The notes under the pieces: generated by a model
Databases searched by the model: none
What the model was told of the DNA's origin: nothing
What the model saw: the letters and a program-made list of their open reading frames with translations, nothing else
Translations under genes and position numbers: made by a program
Shown: one piece after another, positions 15,001-26,162 of the stretch
Layout of the letters: each line of letters begins with the position of its first letter
Numbering within the stretch: position 1 is the first letter of the stretch
Assembly (NCBI GenBank): GCA_964019135.1
Contig: OZ025248.1
Location: 56,723,670 to 56,787,669, forward strand
Reading direction: 5' to 3'
DNA: 64,000 nt
DNA from: Arenicola marina
Lineage: Eukaryota; Annelida; Polychaeta; Arenicolidae

Positions 15001-18000
15001 TAGCGACAGGGAGTCAGCTACAGGGAGTCAGCTACAGGGAGTCAGCTACAGGGAGTCAGCTACAGGGGGTCAGCTACAAAAAGTCAGCTACAGGGAGTCA
15101 GCTACAGGGAGTGCGCTACAGGGAGTCAGCTGCAGGAAGTCAGCTACAGGGAGTCAGCTACAGGGAGTCAGCTAGAGGGAGTCAGCTACAGGGAGTCAGC
15201 TACAGGGAGTCAGCTACAGGGATTCAGCTACAGGGAGTCAGCTACAGGGAGTCAGATACAGGGAGTCAGCTACAGGGAGTCAGCTACAGGGAGTGCGCTA
15301 CATGGAGTCAGCTACAGGGAGTCAGCTGCAGGGAGTCAGCTACAGGGATTCGGCTACAGGGAGTCAGCTGCAGGGAGTCAGCTACAGGGAGTCAGCTGCA
15401 GGGAGTCAGCTACAGGGAGTCAGCTACAGGGACTCAGCTGCAGGGAGTCAGCTACAGGGAGTCAGCTACAGGGAGTCAGATACAGGGAGTCAGCTACAGG
15501 GAGTCAGCTACAGGGAGTCAGCTACAGGGAGTCAGCTACAGGGAGTCAGCTACAGGGAGTCAGCTACAGAGAGTCAGCTACAGGGAGTCAGCTACAGGGA
15601 GTCAGCTACAGGGAGTCAGCTGCAGGGAGTGAGCTACTGGGAGTCAGCTACAGGGAGTCAGCTACAGAGAGTCAGCTACAGGGATTCAGCTACAGGGAGT
15701 CAGCTGCAGGGAGTCAGCTGCAGGGAGTCAGCTACAGGGAGTGCGCTACATGGAGTCAACTACAGGGAGTCAGCTGCAGGGAGTCAGCTACAGGGATTCA
15801 GCCACAGGGAGTCAGCTACAGTGAGTGAGCTACAGGGAGTGAGCTACAGGGAGACAGCTACAGGGAGTCAGCTGCAGGGAGTCAGCTGCAGGGAGTCAGC
15901 TACAGGGAGTCAGCTACAGGGAGTGCGCTACATGGAGTCAGCCACAGGGAGTCAGCTGCAGGGAGTCAGCTACAGGGAGTCAGCTACAGGGAGTGACATC
16001 CAAGGGGTGAGCTGCAGGGATTCAGCTACAGGGAGTCAGCTACAGTGAGTGAGCTACAGGGAGTCAGCTACAGGGAGTCAGCTACAGGGAGTGACCTCCA
16101 AGGGGTGAGCTACAAGAAGTGTTCTACAGGGAGTGACCTCCAAGGAGTGAGCTACAGGGAGTGACCTCCAAGGAGTGAGCTACAGGGACAGGTAAACTAC
16201 AGGGAGTGACATCCAAGGGGTGAGCTACAGGGATTCAGCTACAGGGAGTCAGCTACAGTGAGTGAGCTACAGGGAGTCAGCTACAGGGAGTAACCTCCAA
16301 GGGGTGAGCTACAGGGAGTCAGCTACAGGGAGTGACCTCCAAGGGGTGTGCTACAAGAAGTGTTCTACAGGGAGTGAGCTACAGGGGGTGAGCTACAGCG
16401 AGTGAGCTACAGGAAGTGAGCTACGGGGAGTGACCTCCAAGGGTTGAGCTACTGGGAGTGAGCTACTGGGAGTCAGCTACAGGGAATGGCCTCTAAGGGG
16501 TGAGCTACAGGGTGTCAGATACAGGGAGTCAGCTACAGGCAGTCAGCTACAGGGAGTCAGCTACAGGGAGTCAGCTACAGGGAGTCAGATACAGGGAGTC
16601 AGCTACAGGGAGTCAGCTACAGGGAGTCAGCTACAGGGAGTCAGCTACAGGGAGTCAGCTACAGGGAGTCAGCTACAGGGAGTCAGCTACAGGGATTCAG
16701 CTACAGGGAGTCAGCGACAGGGAGTCAGCTACAGGGAGTCAGCTACAGGGAGTCAGCTACAGGGAGTCAGCTACAGGGGGTCAGCTACAGGGAGTCAGCT
16801 ACAGAGAGTCAGCTACAGGGAGTCAGCTACAGGGAGTCTGCTACAGGGAATCAGCTGCAGGGAGTCAGCTACAGGGAGTCAGCTACAGGGAGTCAGCTAC
16901 AGGGAGTCAGCTACAGAGAGTCAGCTATAGGGAGTCAGCTACAGGGAGTCAGCTGCAGGGAGTCAGCTACAGGGAGTCAGCTACAGGGAGTCAGCTACAG
17001 GGATTCAGCTACAGGGAGTCAGCTGCAGGGAGTCAGCTACAGGGAGTCAGCTGCAGGGAGTGCGCTACATGGAGTCAGCTACAGGGAGTCAGCTGCAGGG
17101 AGTCAGCTACAGGGATTCGGCTACAGGGAGTCAGCTGCAGGGAGTCAGCTACAGGGAGTCAGCTACAGGGAGTCAGCTACAGGGAGTCAGCTACAGGGAG
17201 TCAGCTACAGGGAGTCAGCTGCAGGGAGTGCGCTACAGGGAGCCAGCTACAGGGAGTCAGCTACAGGGAGTCAGCTACAGGGAGTCAGCAAACAGGGAGT
17301 CAGCTACAGGGGGTGAGCTTCAGGGAGTCAGCTACAGGGAGTCAGCTACAGGGAGTCAGCTACAGGGAGTCAGCTGCCGGGATTCAGCTACAGGGAGTGA
17401 GCTACAGTGAGTGAGCTACAGGGGGTGAGCTACAGGGAGTCAGCTACAGGGAGTCAGCTGCAGGGAGTCAGCTGCAGGGAGTCAGCTACAGGGAGTCAGC
17501 TACAGGGAGTCAGATACAGGGAGTCAGATACAGGGAGTCAGCTACAGGGAGTCAGCTACAGGGAGTCAGCTACAGGGAGTCAGCTACAGGGAGTCAGCTA
17601 CAGAGAGTCAGCTACAGGGAGTCAGCTACAGGGAGTCAGCTACAGGGAGTCAGCTACAGGGAGTCAGCTACAGAGAGTCAGCTACAGGGATTCAGCTACA
17701 GGGAGTCAGCTGCAGGGAGTCAGCTGCAGGGAGTCAGCTACAGGGAGTGCGCTACATGGAGTCAGCTACAGGGAGTCAGCTGCAGGGAGTCAGCTACAGG
17801 GATTCAGCTACAGGGAGTCAGCTACAGTGAGTGAGCTACAGGGAGTGAGCTACAGGGAGACAGCTACAGGGAGTCAGCTGCAGGGAGTCAGCTGCAGGGA
17901 GTCAGCTACAGGGAGTCAGCTACAGGGAGTGCGCTACATGGAGTCAGCCACAGGGAGTCAGCTGCAGGGAGTCAGCTACAGGGAGTCAGCTACAGGGAGT

Positions 18001-20157
18001 GACATCCAAGGGGTGAGCTGCAGGGATTCAGCTACAGGGAGTCAGCTACAGTGAGTGAGCTACAGGGAGTGAGCTACAGGGAGTCAGCTACAGGGAGTGA
18101 CCTCCAAGGGGTGAGCTACAAGAAGTGTTCTACAGGGAGTGACCTCCAAGGAGTGAGCTACAGGGACAGGTAAAGCTACAGGGAGTGACATCCAAGGGGT
18201 GAGCTACAGGGATTCAACTACAGGGAGTCAGCTGCAGTGAGTGAGCTACAGGGAGTCAGCTACAGGGAGTAACCTCCAAGGGGTGAGCTACAGGGAGTCA
18301 GCTACAGGGAGTGACCTCCAAGGGGTGTGCTACAAGAAGTGTTCTACAGGGAGTGAGCTACAGGGGGTGAGCTACAGCGAGTGAGCTACAGGAAGTGAGC
18401 TACGGGGAGTGACCTCCAAGGGTTGAGCTACTGGGAGTGAGCTACTGGGAGTCAGCTACAGGGAATGGCCTCTAAGGGGTGAGCTACAGGGAGTCAGCTA
18501 CAGGGAGTGCGCTACATGGAGTCAGCTACAGGGAGTCAGCTGCAGGGAGTCAGCTACAGGGAGTCAGCTACAGGAATTCAGCTACAGGGAGTCAGCTACA
18601 GGGAGTCAGCTACAGGGAGTCAGCTACAGGCAGTCAGCTACAGGGAGTCAGATACAGGGAGTCAGCTACAGGGAGTCAGCTACAGGGAGTCAGCTACAGG
18701 GAGTCAGCTACAGGGAGTCAGCTACAGGGAGTCAGCTACAGGGATTCAGCTACAGGGAGTCAGCTACAGGGAGTTAGCGACAGGGAGTCAGCTACAGGGA
18801 GTCAGCTACAGGGAGTCAGCTACAGGGAGTCAGCTACAGGGGGTCAGCTACAAAAAGTCAGCTACAGGGAGTCAGCTACAGGGAGTGCGCTACAGGGAGT
18901 CAGCTGCAGGAAGTCAGCTACAGGGAGTCAGCTACAGGGAGTCAGCTAGAGGGAGTCAGCTACAGGGAGTCAGCTACAGGGAGTCAGCTACAGGGATTCA
19001 GCTACAGGGAGTCAGCTACAGGGAGTCAGATACAGGGAGTCAGCTACAGGGAGTCAGCTACAGGGAGTGCGCTACATGGAGTCAGCTACAGGGAGTCAGC
19101 TGCAGGGAGTCAGCTACAGGGATTCGGCTACAGAGAGTCAGCTGCAGGGAGTCAGCTACAGGGAGTCAGCTACAGGGAGTGCGCTACAGGGAGTCAGCTA
19201 CAGGGAGTCAGCTACAGGGAGTCAGCTGCAGGGAGTCAGCTACAGGGAGTCAGCTACAGGGAGTCAGCTGCAGGGAGTCAGCTACAGGGAGTCAGCTACA
19301 GGGAGTCAGCTACATGGAGTCAGCTACAGGGAGTCAGCTACAGGGAGTGCGCTACAGGGAGTCAGCTACAGGGAGTCAGCTGCAGGGAGTCAGCTACAGG
19401 GAGTCAGCTACAGGGAGTCAGCTGCAGGGAGTCAGCTACAGGGATTCAGCTACAGGGAGTCTGCTGCAGGGAGTCAGCTACAGGGATTCAGCTACAGGGA
19501 GTCTGCTGCAGGGAGTCAGCTACAGGGAGTCAGCTACAGGGAGTCAGCTACAGGGAGTCAGCTACAGGGAGTCAGCTGCAGGGAGTCAGCTACGGGGATT
19601 CAGCTACAGGGAGTCATCTGCAGGGAGTCAGCTACAGGGAGTGCGCTACAGGGAGTCAGATACAGGGAGTCAGCTACAGGGAGTCAGCTACAGGGAGTCA
19701 GCTACAGGGAGTCAGCTGCAGGGAGTCTGCTACAGGGAGTCAGCTACAGGGAGTCAGCTGCAGGGAGTGCGCTACAGGGAGTCAGCTACAGGGAGTCAGC
19801 TACAGGGAGTCAGCTACAGGGAGTCAGCTACAGGGAGTCAGCTACAGGGAGTCAGCTACAGGGAGTCAGCTGCAGGGAGTGCGCTACAGGGAGTCAGCTA
19901 CAGGGAGTCAGCTACAGGGAGTCAGCTACAGGGAGTGCGCTACAGGGAGTCAGCTACAGGAAGTCAGCTACAGGGAGTCAGCTACAGGGAGTCAGCTAGA
20001 GGGAGTCAGCTACAGGGAGTCAGCTACAGGGAGTCAGCTACAGAGAGTCAGCTACAGGGAGTCAGCTGCAGGGAGTCAGCTACAGGGAGTCAGCTACAGG
20101 GAGTCAGCTGCAGGGAGTCAGCTACAGGGAGTCAGCTACAGGGAGTCAGATACAGGG
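1..20157. repeat. 14-bp satellite array, about 20 kb
   Basis: The consensus unit is AGCTACAGGGAGTC, repeated head to tail from the first base; the array continues left of the window. Common variants change one base (AGCTGCAGG, AGAGAGTC, GGATTC) or replace the unit with non-canonical modules such as GTGACCTCCAAGG, TACAAGAAGTGTTC and GGACAGGTAAAG. These modules recur in fixed order and so mark a higher-order repeat about 0.9 to 2.3 kb long. The unit has no stop codon on the plus strand. Because 14 is not a multiple of 3, all three plus frames read the same 14-residue cycle (SYRESATGSQLQGV), and long open frames of up to 582 codons arise without selection. The minus strand has TAG in every three units. 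I therefore treat the whole block as non-coding satellite. Confidence 0.97.
3415..18171 (+). repeat. higher-order repeat markers inside the 14-bp satellite
   Basis: The rare string ACAGGTAA inside the array starts at about 3415, 5015, 6643, 8243, 9171, 11472, 12862, 14504, 16188 and 18166. The spacings are about 1600, 1628, 1600, 928, 2301, 1390, 1642, 1684 and 1978 bp. Around it the same order of modules recurs: GTGACCTCCAAGG, TACAAGAAGTGTTC, the marker, then GTGACATCCAAGG. The segments 3714-4903 and 5314-6503 are near-identical at exactly 1600 bp offset. This is the pattern expected from unequal exchange or segmental amplification of multi-monomer blocks. Confidence 0.85.
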
Positions 20158-20378
20158 ACCGATTCAGGATTCAGGGAGTTAGGGGGTCCAGACCAACGGG
20201 ATCCCTTCTGGATCCGCTACTAGACTATACGTATATGAAACTACGTACACTATGACCTGTATAACCGCATGTGCTTGGGGCAGAAAGAGATGTTCGAGTA
20301 CGAGAAAAATATCGGCACCTTGAAAAAGGTCCGATCTTGATAGGATTTCGGTTTCCTCAAGGTTAGGTTTATCGAGGT
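20158..20378. other. junction between two arrays, no gene seen
   Basis: About 220 bp of unique sequence separates the 14-bp satellite from the 43-bp minisatellite. The first 25 bases still look like decayed satellite (GATTCAGG twice). An open frame runs from the satellite to 20255, but it only reads through the frame-open repeats and resembles nothing I know. Confidence 0.6.
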
Positions 20379-21899
20379 TGCGTTCCCAAGCATGGTGAGA
20401 GGCGACCATTGGACGTGTCATGGCGTTCCCAAGCATGGTGAGAGGCGACCATGGGAAGCATGGTGAGAGGCGACCATTGGACGTGTCATGGCGTTCCCAA
20501 GCATGGTGAGAGGCGACCATTGGACGTGTCATGGCGTTCCCAAGCATGGTGAGAGGCGACCATTGAACGTGTCATTGCGTTCCCAAGCATGGAGAGAGGC
20601 GACCATTGGACGTGTCATGGCGTTCCCAAGCATGGTGAGAGGCGACCATTGGATGTGTCATGGCGTTCCCAAGCATGGTGAGAGGCGACCATTGGACGTG
20701 TCATGGCGTTCCCAAGCCTGGTGAGAGGCGACCATTGGACGTGTCATGGCGTTCCCAAGCATGGTGAGAGGCGACCATTGGCCGTGTCATGGCGTTCCCA
20801 AGCATGGCGAGAGGCGACCATTGGACGTGTCATGGCGTTCCCAAGCATGGTGAGAGGCGACCATTGGACGTGTCATGGCGTTCCCAAGCATGGTGAGAGG
20901 CGACCATGGGAAGCATGGTGAGAGGCGACCATTGGACGTGTCATGGCGTTCCCAAGCATGGTGAGAGGCGACCATTGGACATGTCATGGCGTTCCCAAGC
21001 ATGGTGAGAGGCGACCATTGGACGTGTCATGGCGTTCCCAAGCATGGTGAGAGGCGACCATTGGACGTGTCATGACGTTCCCAAGTATGGTGAGAGGCGA
21101 CCATTGGACGTGTCATGGCGTTCCCAAGCATGGTGAGAGGCGACCATTGGACGTGTCATGGCGTTCCCAAGCATGGTGAGAGGCGACCATTGGACGTGTC
21201 ATGGCGTTCCCAAGCATGGTGAGAGGCGACCATTGGACGTGTCATGGCGTTCCCAAGCATGGTGAGAGGCGACCATTGGACGTGTCATGGCGTTCCCAAG
21301 CATGGTGAGAGGCGACCATTGGACGTGTCATGGCGTTCCCAAGCATGGCGAGAGGCGACCATTGGACGTGTCATGGCGTTCCCAAGCATGGTGAGAGGCG
21401 ACCATTGGACGTGTCATGGCGTTCCCAAGCATGGTGAGAGGCGACCATTGGACGTGTCATGGCGTTCCCAAGCATGGTGAGAGGCGACCATTGGACGTGT
21501 CATGGCGTTCCCAAGCATGGCGAGAGGCGACCATTGGACGTGTCATGGCGTTCCCAAGCATGGTGAGAGGCGACCATTGGACGTGTCATGGCGTTCCCAA
21601 GCATGGTGAGAGGCGACCATTGGACGTGTCATGGCGTTCCCAAGCATGGTGAGAGGCGACCATTGGACGTGTCATGGCGTTCCCAAGCATGGTGAGAGGC
21701 GACCATTGGACGTGTCATGGCGTTCCCAAGCATAGTGAGAGGCGACCATTGGACGTGTCATGGCGTTCCCAAGCATGGTGAGAGGCGACCATTGGACGTG
21801 TCATGGCGTTCCCAAGTATGGTGAGAGGCGACCATTGGACGTGTCATGGCGTTCCCAAGCATGGTGGGAGGCGACCATTGGACGTGTCATGGCGTTCCC
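20379..21899. repeat. 43-bp minisatellite, about 35 copies
   Basis: The unit contains GCGTTCCCAAGCATGGTGAG followed by AGGCGACCATTGGACGTGTCATG. Copies are highly uniform, with scattered single-base changes. Two short units, in which CCATTGG is joined directly to GAAGCATGG, lie at about 20448 and 20903, 455 bp apart. That equals ten full units plus one short 25-bp unit, so the array holds a higher-order duplication. Both strands stay open for about 70-80 codons, but no start context, splice sites or homology support coding. Confidence 0.95.
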
Positions 21900-23574
21900 C
21901 TTTGAAGAGCGGCTGCTCGGTATGCCCGAGATGGGCAATGATACCGAGGCTAGTGTATACTGCACAATCCTCGCTCATACTATTGCTTTTGTTAAAAACG
22001 TCGCCGGTTGAAATGCTATTCCAGATATTATGAACACATCGGACACCTACTGGTTACCAGTTACTTACATAAATCCTCCACCTACCTATATTGATTAACT
22101 AAACCGGAACCTGCATCTACTATCTCACTTGGCGCGAAAATTACGGATTTGATGGTTTAGAGTTGATGACTAAACATGCCACACTATAAACTATACGCAA
22201 ACCAGTTGTACAACCACCCAGATTGCGTCAATATTTACTCGTCTGTGAGTATATTAGATAATATAATATACATATACAAGAGCGGAGACATGCTATTGAG
22301 TTGAGGAAAAAAAGACAAGGGAGATTCACTTTGGATAGGTAGGGATTTCTGACATTACGAAAATAGTTTGGAAAAGAAGAGGGGGTAGTGAAAAGGGAGA
22401 AAAGCGCTGAAAAAGGGGGATCCAGGTGGTCGGGGCCCCTCGGACTTTATGGATCGGCCACTTTTAGCCCCATTACCTATAGGAGATATATTTTTCACGG
22501 ATGCTCATTGTCTACAGAACGTGTTATCATCTTAGCATTGATGACTAAAATAATACACATGCAGTGGCGCCTCACGGTGGATTGATCTAAACACAGAACG
22601 CGTCGTCTCTGACTTCCGATTGGTCGGCTATATCTGGGGGAGCGCCGCCCTGCGGCAGAGTTTGATATGGACTAGGCGATGCCCGCTGTGATTGGACGAA
22701 CCCAGCCTACCTGAGAACCGGTCTCGATCGATCCGAAATTGTATACGAAAAAACAGAAATAGGTGAATAAAAAAAATGCCCACAGTCGTTGGCCGCTGAT
22801 AAGTGAGTGCATCAAATACTTAGATGAAGTGCGTAGGGCCGGAAGACCGCGGGGCGCCACGGTGACTGGCACGCAAACCATTAACGACGGCAGTAATTAA
22901 CTGACTTTGAATCTCCCAGAGTCAGGACAGACAAGCTGGAAGGCCAAATTGGCAGGATCTGCCGGGAGCATGACGACTGAGAGGCGGTCATACCGCCTAA
23001 TGCGCTTAGTTCACCCGAAGTCTGTAATCGTCGCTGTGACGTCGCATGGCGGATAACATGTGAGACATAAAACTTGAATAACGCGCAGTTCAGACCGGAA
23101 AAAGGTTTTGAAAAGCGCCGATACTCGTCTGGTAACTTGTTTTGTCGTACCTGTGACATGGGAAGCTTTATTGTTCATATCCAAGACATGTACAATGTAT
23201 TCTGATATGGTAGCGACTTCGTGCTGCTAGTATTATATATAAAGGTTACAGGCACGCACATTACAAGGACAATAACGAAGATCTAGATAGACATTCCTTG
23301 CAGTTTATTTACTTCTTTCCGACATAATCGCCAATTTTAGTCACCCGTTGTCTTCTCTATATTAGTTATATAATTGCTGTTGAGGATTTCGTTCATGCAT
23401 AGTGCATGACTATTCGCTAGATCAGACAGGGCCATGTAATAGTGGCCAATCTCTTGAAATAATCACTGAAGAGAAACTCGGTTCCTGGCTCAAATCTTAA
23501 ACCTCCTTATTCTTACTTCCCCATTATATACCCCGTTTTCCTTATCTACGCATTATTATGTCTTCTCCATCCTT
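21900..23574. other. unique intergenic stretch, nothing recognised
   Basis: AT-rich unique sequence. Short open frames of 65-92 codons occur on both strands (for example 22388-22585 and 22881-23159), but none shows a known domain, low-complexity coding bias or flanking splice signals. An upstream exon of the T-box gene could lie here or in 24800-25860, but I could not identify one. Confidence 0.5.
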
Positions 23575-24790
23575 CTTATCTCCAGCCTTCCCTTATACAT
23601 GTCCCGCCTTCCCTTATACATGTCCCGCCTTCCCTGATCTATGTCCCGCCTTCCCTGATCTATGTCCCGCCTTCCCTGATCTATGTCCCGCCTTCCCTTA
23701 TCTATGTCCCGCCTTCCCTGATCTATGTCCCGTCTTCCCTTATCTATGTCCCGCCTTCCCTGATCTATGTCCCGCCTTCCCTGATCTATGTCCCGCCTTC
23801 CCTTATCTATGTCCCGCCTTCCCTGATCTATGTCCCGTCTTCCCTGATCTATGTCCCGCCTTCCCTTATCTATGTCCCGCCTTCCCTGATCTATGTCCCG
23901 CCTTCCCTGATCTATGTCCCGCCTTCCCTTATCTATGTCCCGCCTTCCCTGATCTATGTCCCGTCTTCCCTTATCTATGTCCCGCCTTCCCTTATCTATG
24001 TCCCGCCTTCCCTGATCTATGTCCCGTCTTCCCTTATCTATGTCCCGCCTTCCCTTATCTATGTCCCGCCTTCCCTGATCTATGTCCCGTCTTCCCTTAT
24101 CTATGTCCCGCCTTATATATGCCCCCCTCCTCCTCATCTACCGCCTTCCCTTATACATGTCCCGCCTTCCCTTATCTATGTCCCGCCTTCCCTTATCTAT
24201 GTCCCGCCTTCCCTTATCTATGTCCCGCCTTCCCTTATCTATGTCCCGCCTTCCCTGATCTATGTCCCGTCTTCCCTTATCTATGTCCCGCCTTCCCTTA
24301 TCTATGTCCCGCCTTCCCTTATCTATGTCCCTCCTTCCCTTATCTATGTCCCGCCTTCCTTTATCTATGTCCCGCCTAATATATGCCCCCCTTCTCCTCA
24401 TCTACCGCCTTCCCTTATCTATGTCCCGCCTTATATATGCCAAACTCCTCCTCATCTAACCGCCTTTCCCTTATCTATGTCCCGCCTTAAATATGTCCCC
24501 TTCCTCTTCATCTACCGCCTTCCCTTATCTATGTCCCTCCTTCCCTTATCTATGTCCCGCCTTACCTTATCTATGTCCCGCCTTATATATGTCCCCCTCC
24601 TCCTCATCTACCGCCTTACCTTATCTATGTCCCGCCTAATATATGCCCCCCTTCTCCTCATCTACCGCCTTTCCCTTATCTATGTCCCGCCTTAAATATG
24701 TCCCCCTCCTCTTCATCTACCGCCTTCCCTTATCTATGTCCCTCCTTCCCTTATCTATGTCCCGCCTTCCCTTATCTATGTCCTCCTTAT
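23575..24790. repeat. 21-bp minisatellite with composite blocks
   Basis: The unit is TTCCCTGATCTATGTCCCGC plus one base, with the alternative TTATCTATG in place of TGATCTATG. Between about 24110 and 24720, blocks are punctuated by TATATATGCCCCCCTCCTCC and CTCATCTACCGCC, giving composite longer units. Because 21 is a multiple of 3, both strands stay open (PAFPDLC cycle on plus, RRDIDKG/RRDIDQG on minus). There is no start context or homology, so it is treated as non-coding. Confidence 0.94.
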
Positions 24791-25340
24791 CTTCGTCCTT
24801 ACCTTATCGATATCCGTCTAATCTTATCTTCCGCCTCCTGCTTAACTATCTCACCCTCTATTGCTTACGTATGTTCTACATGCCCGGCCTGCTCCTTATC
24901 CTACCCGCCCCCCCCCCCCCCCCCCCATTCCTTTACTTCCCTCCTCACCCCACAGTGCCTGGTATGAGTCCCTAACACTTATTTCCTGTCGACACGTGTT
25001 TCTGTCGTGTAGGAGTCTCAGTCTGAGATAATAGCCTAGTGACAAATCCCCGAGATGTCTATTAGCCGGCTTTAACCTCTCAGGCGCCCGGATAACTTAT
25101 ATAAAGGAGTCATTCCCCCTGCTCCTGTATGACGCCTGTATAGTGTGACAGCCGCGTGATGCCCTTAGCGCGGTCACCTCCCCAGCCCTGGTCCAATCCA
25201 ATAGGAATGACGATGGCGGCTGGTGAGTTGAATTATTACATATCTGTCGCACGTTATTTTGATGGCAACCGTTGAGCAAGTCACGCAAACATTTAACACG
25301 CTCTATCAGTTATTACTGTGTCCATAAAACAATTGTCCCC
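24791..25340. other. unique sequence with a poly-C tract
   Basis: A pyrimidine-rich stretch that decays out of the 21-bp minisatellite and includes a C homopolymer at about 24908-24926. The rest is unique and shows no gene I can support. Confidence 0.5.
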
Positions 25341-25490
25341 GCTGTGGCCATGTCTGTGAGGTCGCAGGATAAAGTCCTTTGTCGCAAAGAGTAGGGGTTT
25401 ACCCCCAGAGACACGGCTCCACTCTCTCTTCATTCTCCCATTAACGCGATATGACCAAAAGTGGTTAAAGCGTCCTGAATATGCAACCAG
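25341..25490 (+). mobile_element. 5'-truncated SINE copy (family A)
   Basis: This 150-bp segment matches the body of the fuller SINE at 25879-26127. Shared blocks include GTCGCAGGATAAAG, CGCAAAGAGTAGGGG, CTTCATTCTCCCATTAACG and CCAAAAGTGGTTAAAGCGTC. The tRNA-like head with the A and B boxes is missing. 5' truncation is typical of retroposed copies. Confidence 0.75.
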
Positions 25491-25878
25491 TCTACATGCA
25501 TTTTCAGTAGCTTCTGGAGGAACGCTCTGGAGCCATTGTCTCACTGTGTGCATATTAACTCTTTTCGAAAGAGATGTGTTATCACATGCTAAGAGTCAAA
25601 GAACCACAGCGATGTCCGGACTTTGATCACCTAGTACGCAACATAGCCACACTTAACCTTTCGCAAACAAAAAGCACCAGTTGGGCGAAACAAGTGCCTC
25701 GACAGGCTGTGTTATTTACTGCAAACCATGTATGTACACCAGCAACTTAAATACAGCATGTCCATTCAAAATATTTCCCTAGTTTCTCAGAGAAAATGTT
25801 ACTGTATGAGTAACTTCATATATGTAAATAACTATACACACACATATATAGCTATTCACTGATATTGTTACTAGAATC

Positions 25879-26127
25879 GGGACCGGTCCGGTAGCTCGGT
25901 GGGTTAGAGCGCTCGCATTGAGTGCTCTGGCCACCTGAAAGCTTAACGGCACGTGGATCTATGGTTGTGGTTATGCCTCTGTTGTCGCAGGATAAAGATC
26001 CCATGTCATTCTTCGCAAAGAGTAAGGGGTTACCTCCGGGACATGGCTTCACTGTGCCTTCCTTCTCCCATTGACGATAGGACCAAAAGTGGTTAAAGCG
26101 TCCTGAATATACAATCAACCAACCAAC
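25879..26127 (+). mobile_element. tRNA-derived SINE (family A)
   Basis: The element opens with a tRNA-like head. GGTAGCTCGGTGGGTTAGAG fits an RNA polymerase III A box; the B-box region here is decayed, but the copy at 55295-55502 preserves GATTCGAGCCC. A shared non-tRNA body follows (CGCAGGATAAAG to GGTTAAAGCGTCCTG), then a CAAC-rich tail. It ends about 35 bp before the first recognised T-box exon, so it sits in the intron upstream of that exon. Confidence 0.8.
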
Positions 26128-26162
26128 TGTTACTAAAATCAAATTTTTCCGTCTCGCCGCAG

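Noticed and set aside
18507..20255. A 582-codon open frame on the plus strand.
   Set aside because: It is the 14-bp satellite read through; every frame is open there and the only non-repeat part is the last 33 codons of unrelated sequence.
1..24790. A CRISPR array.
   Set aside because: Repeats are head-to-tail without unique spacers, the genome is eukaryotic and no cas genes are present.
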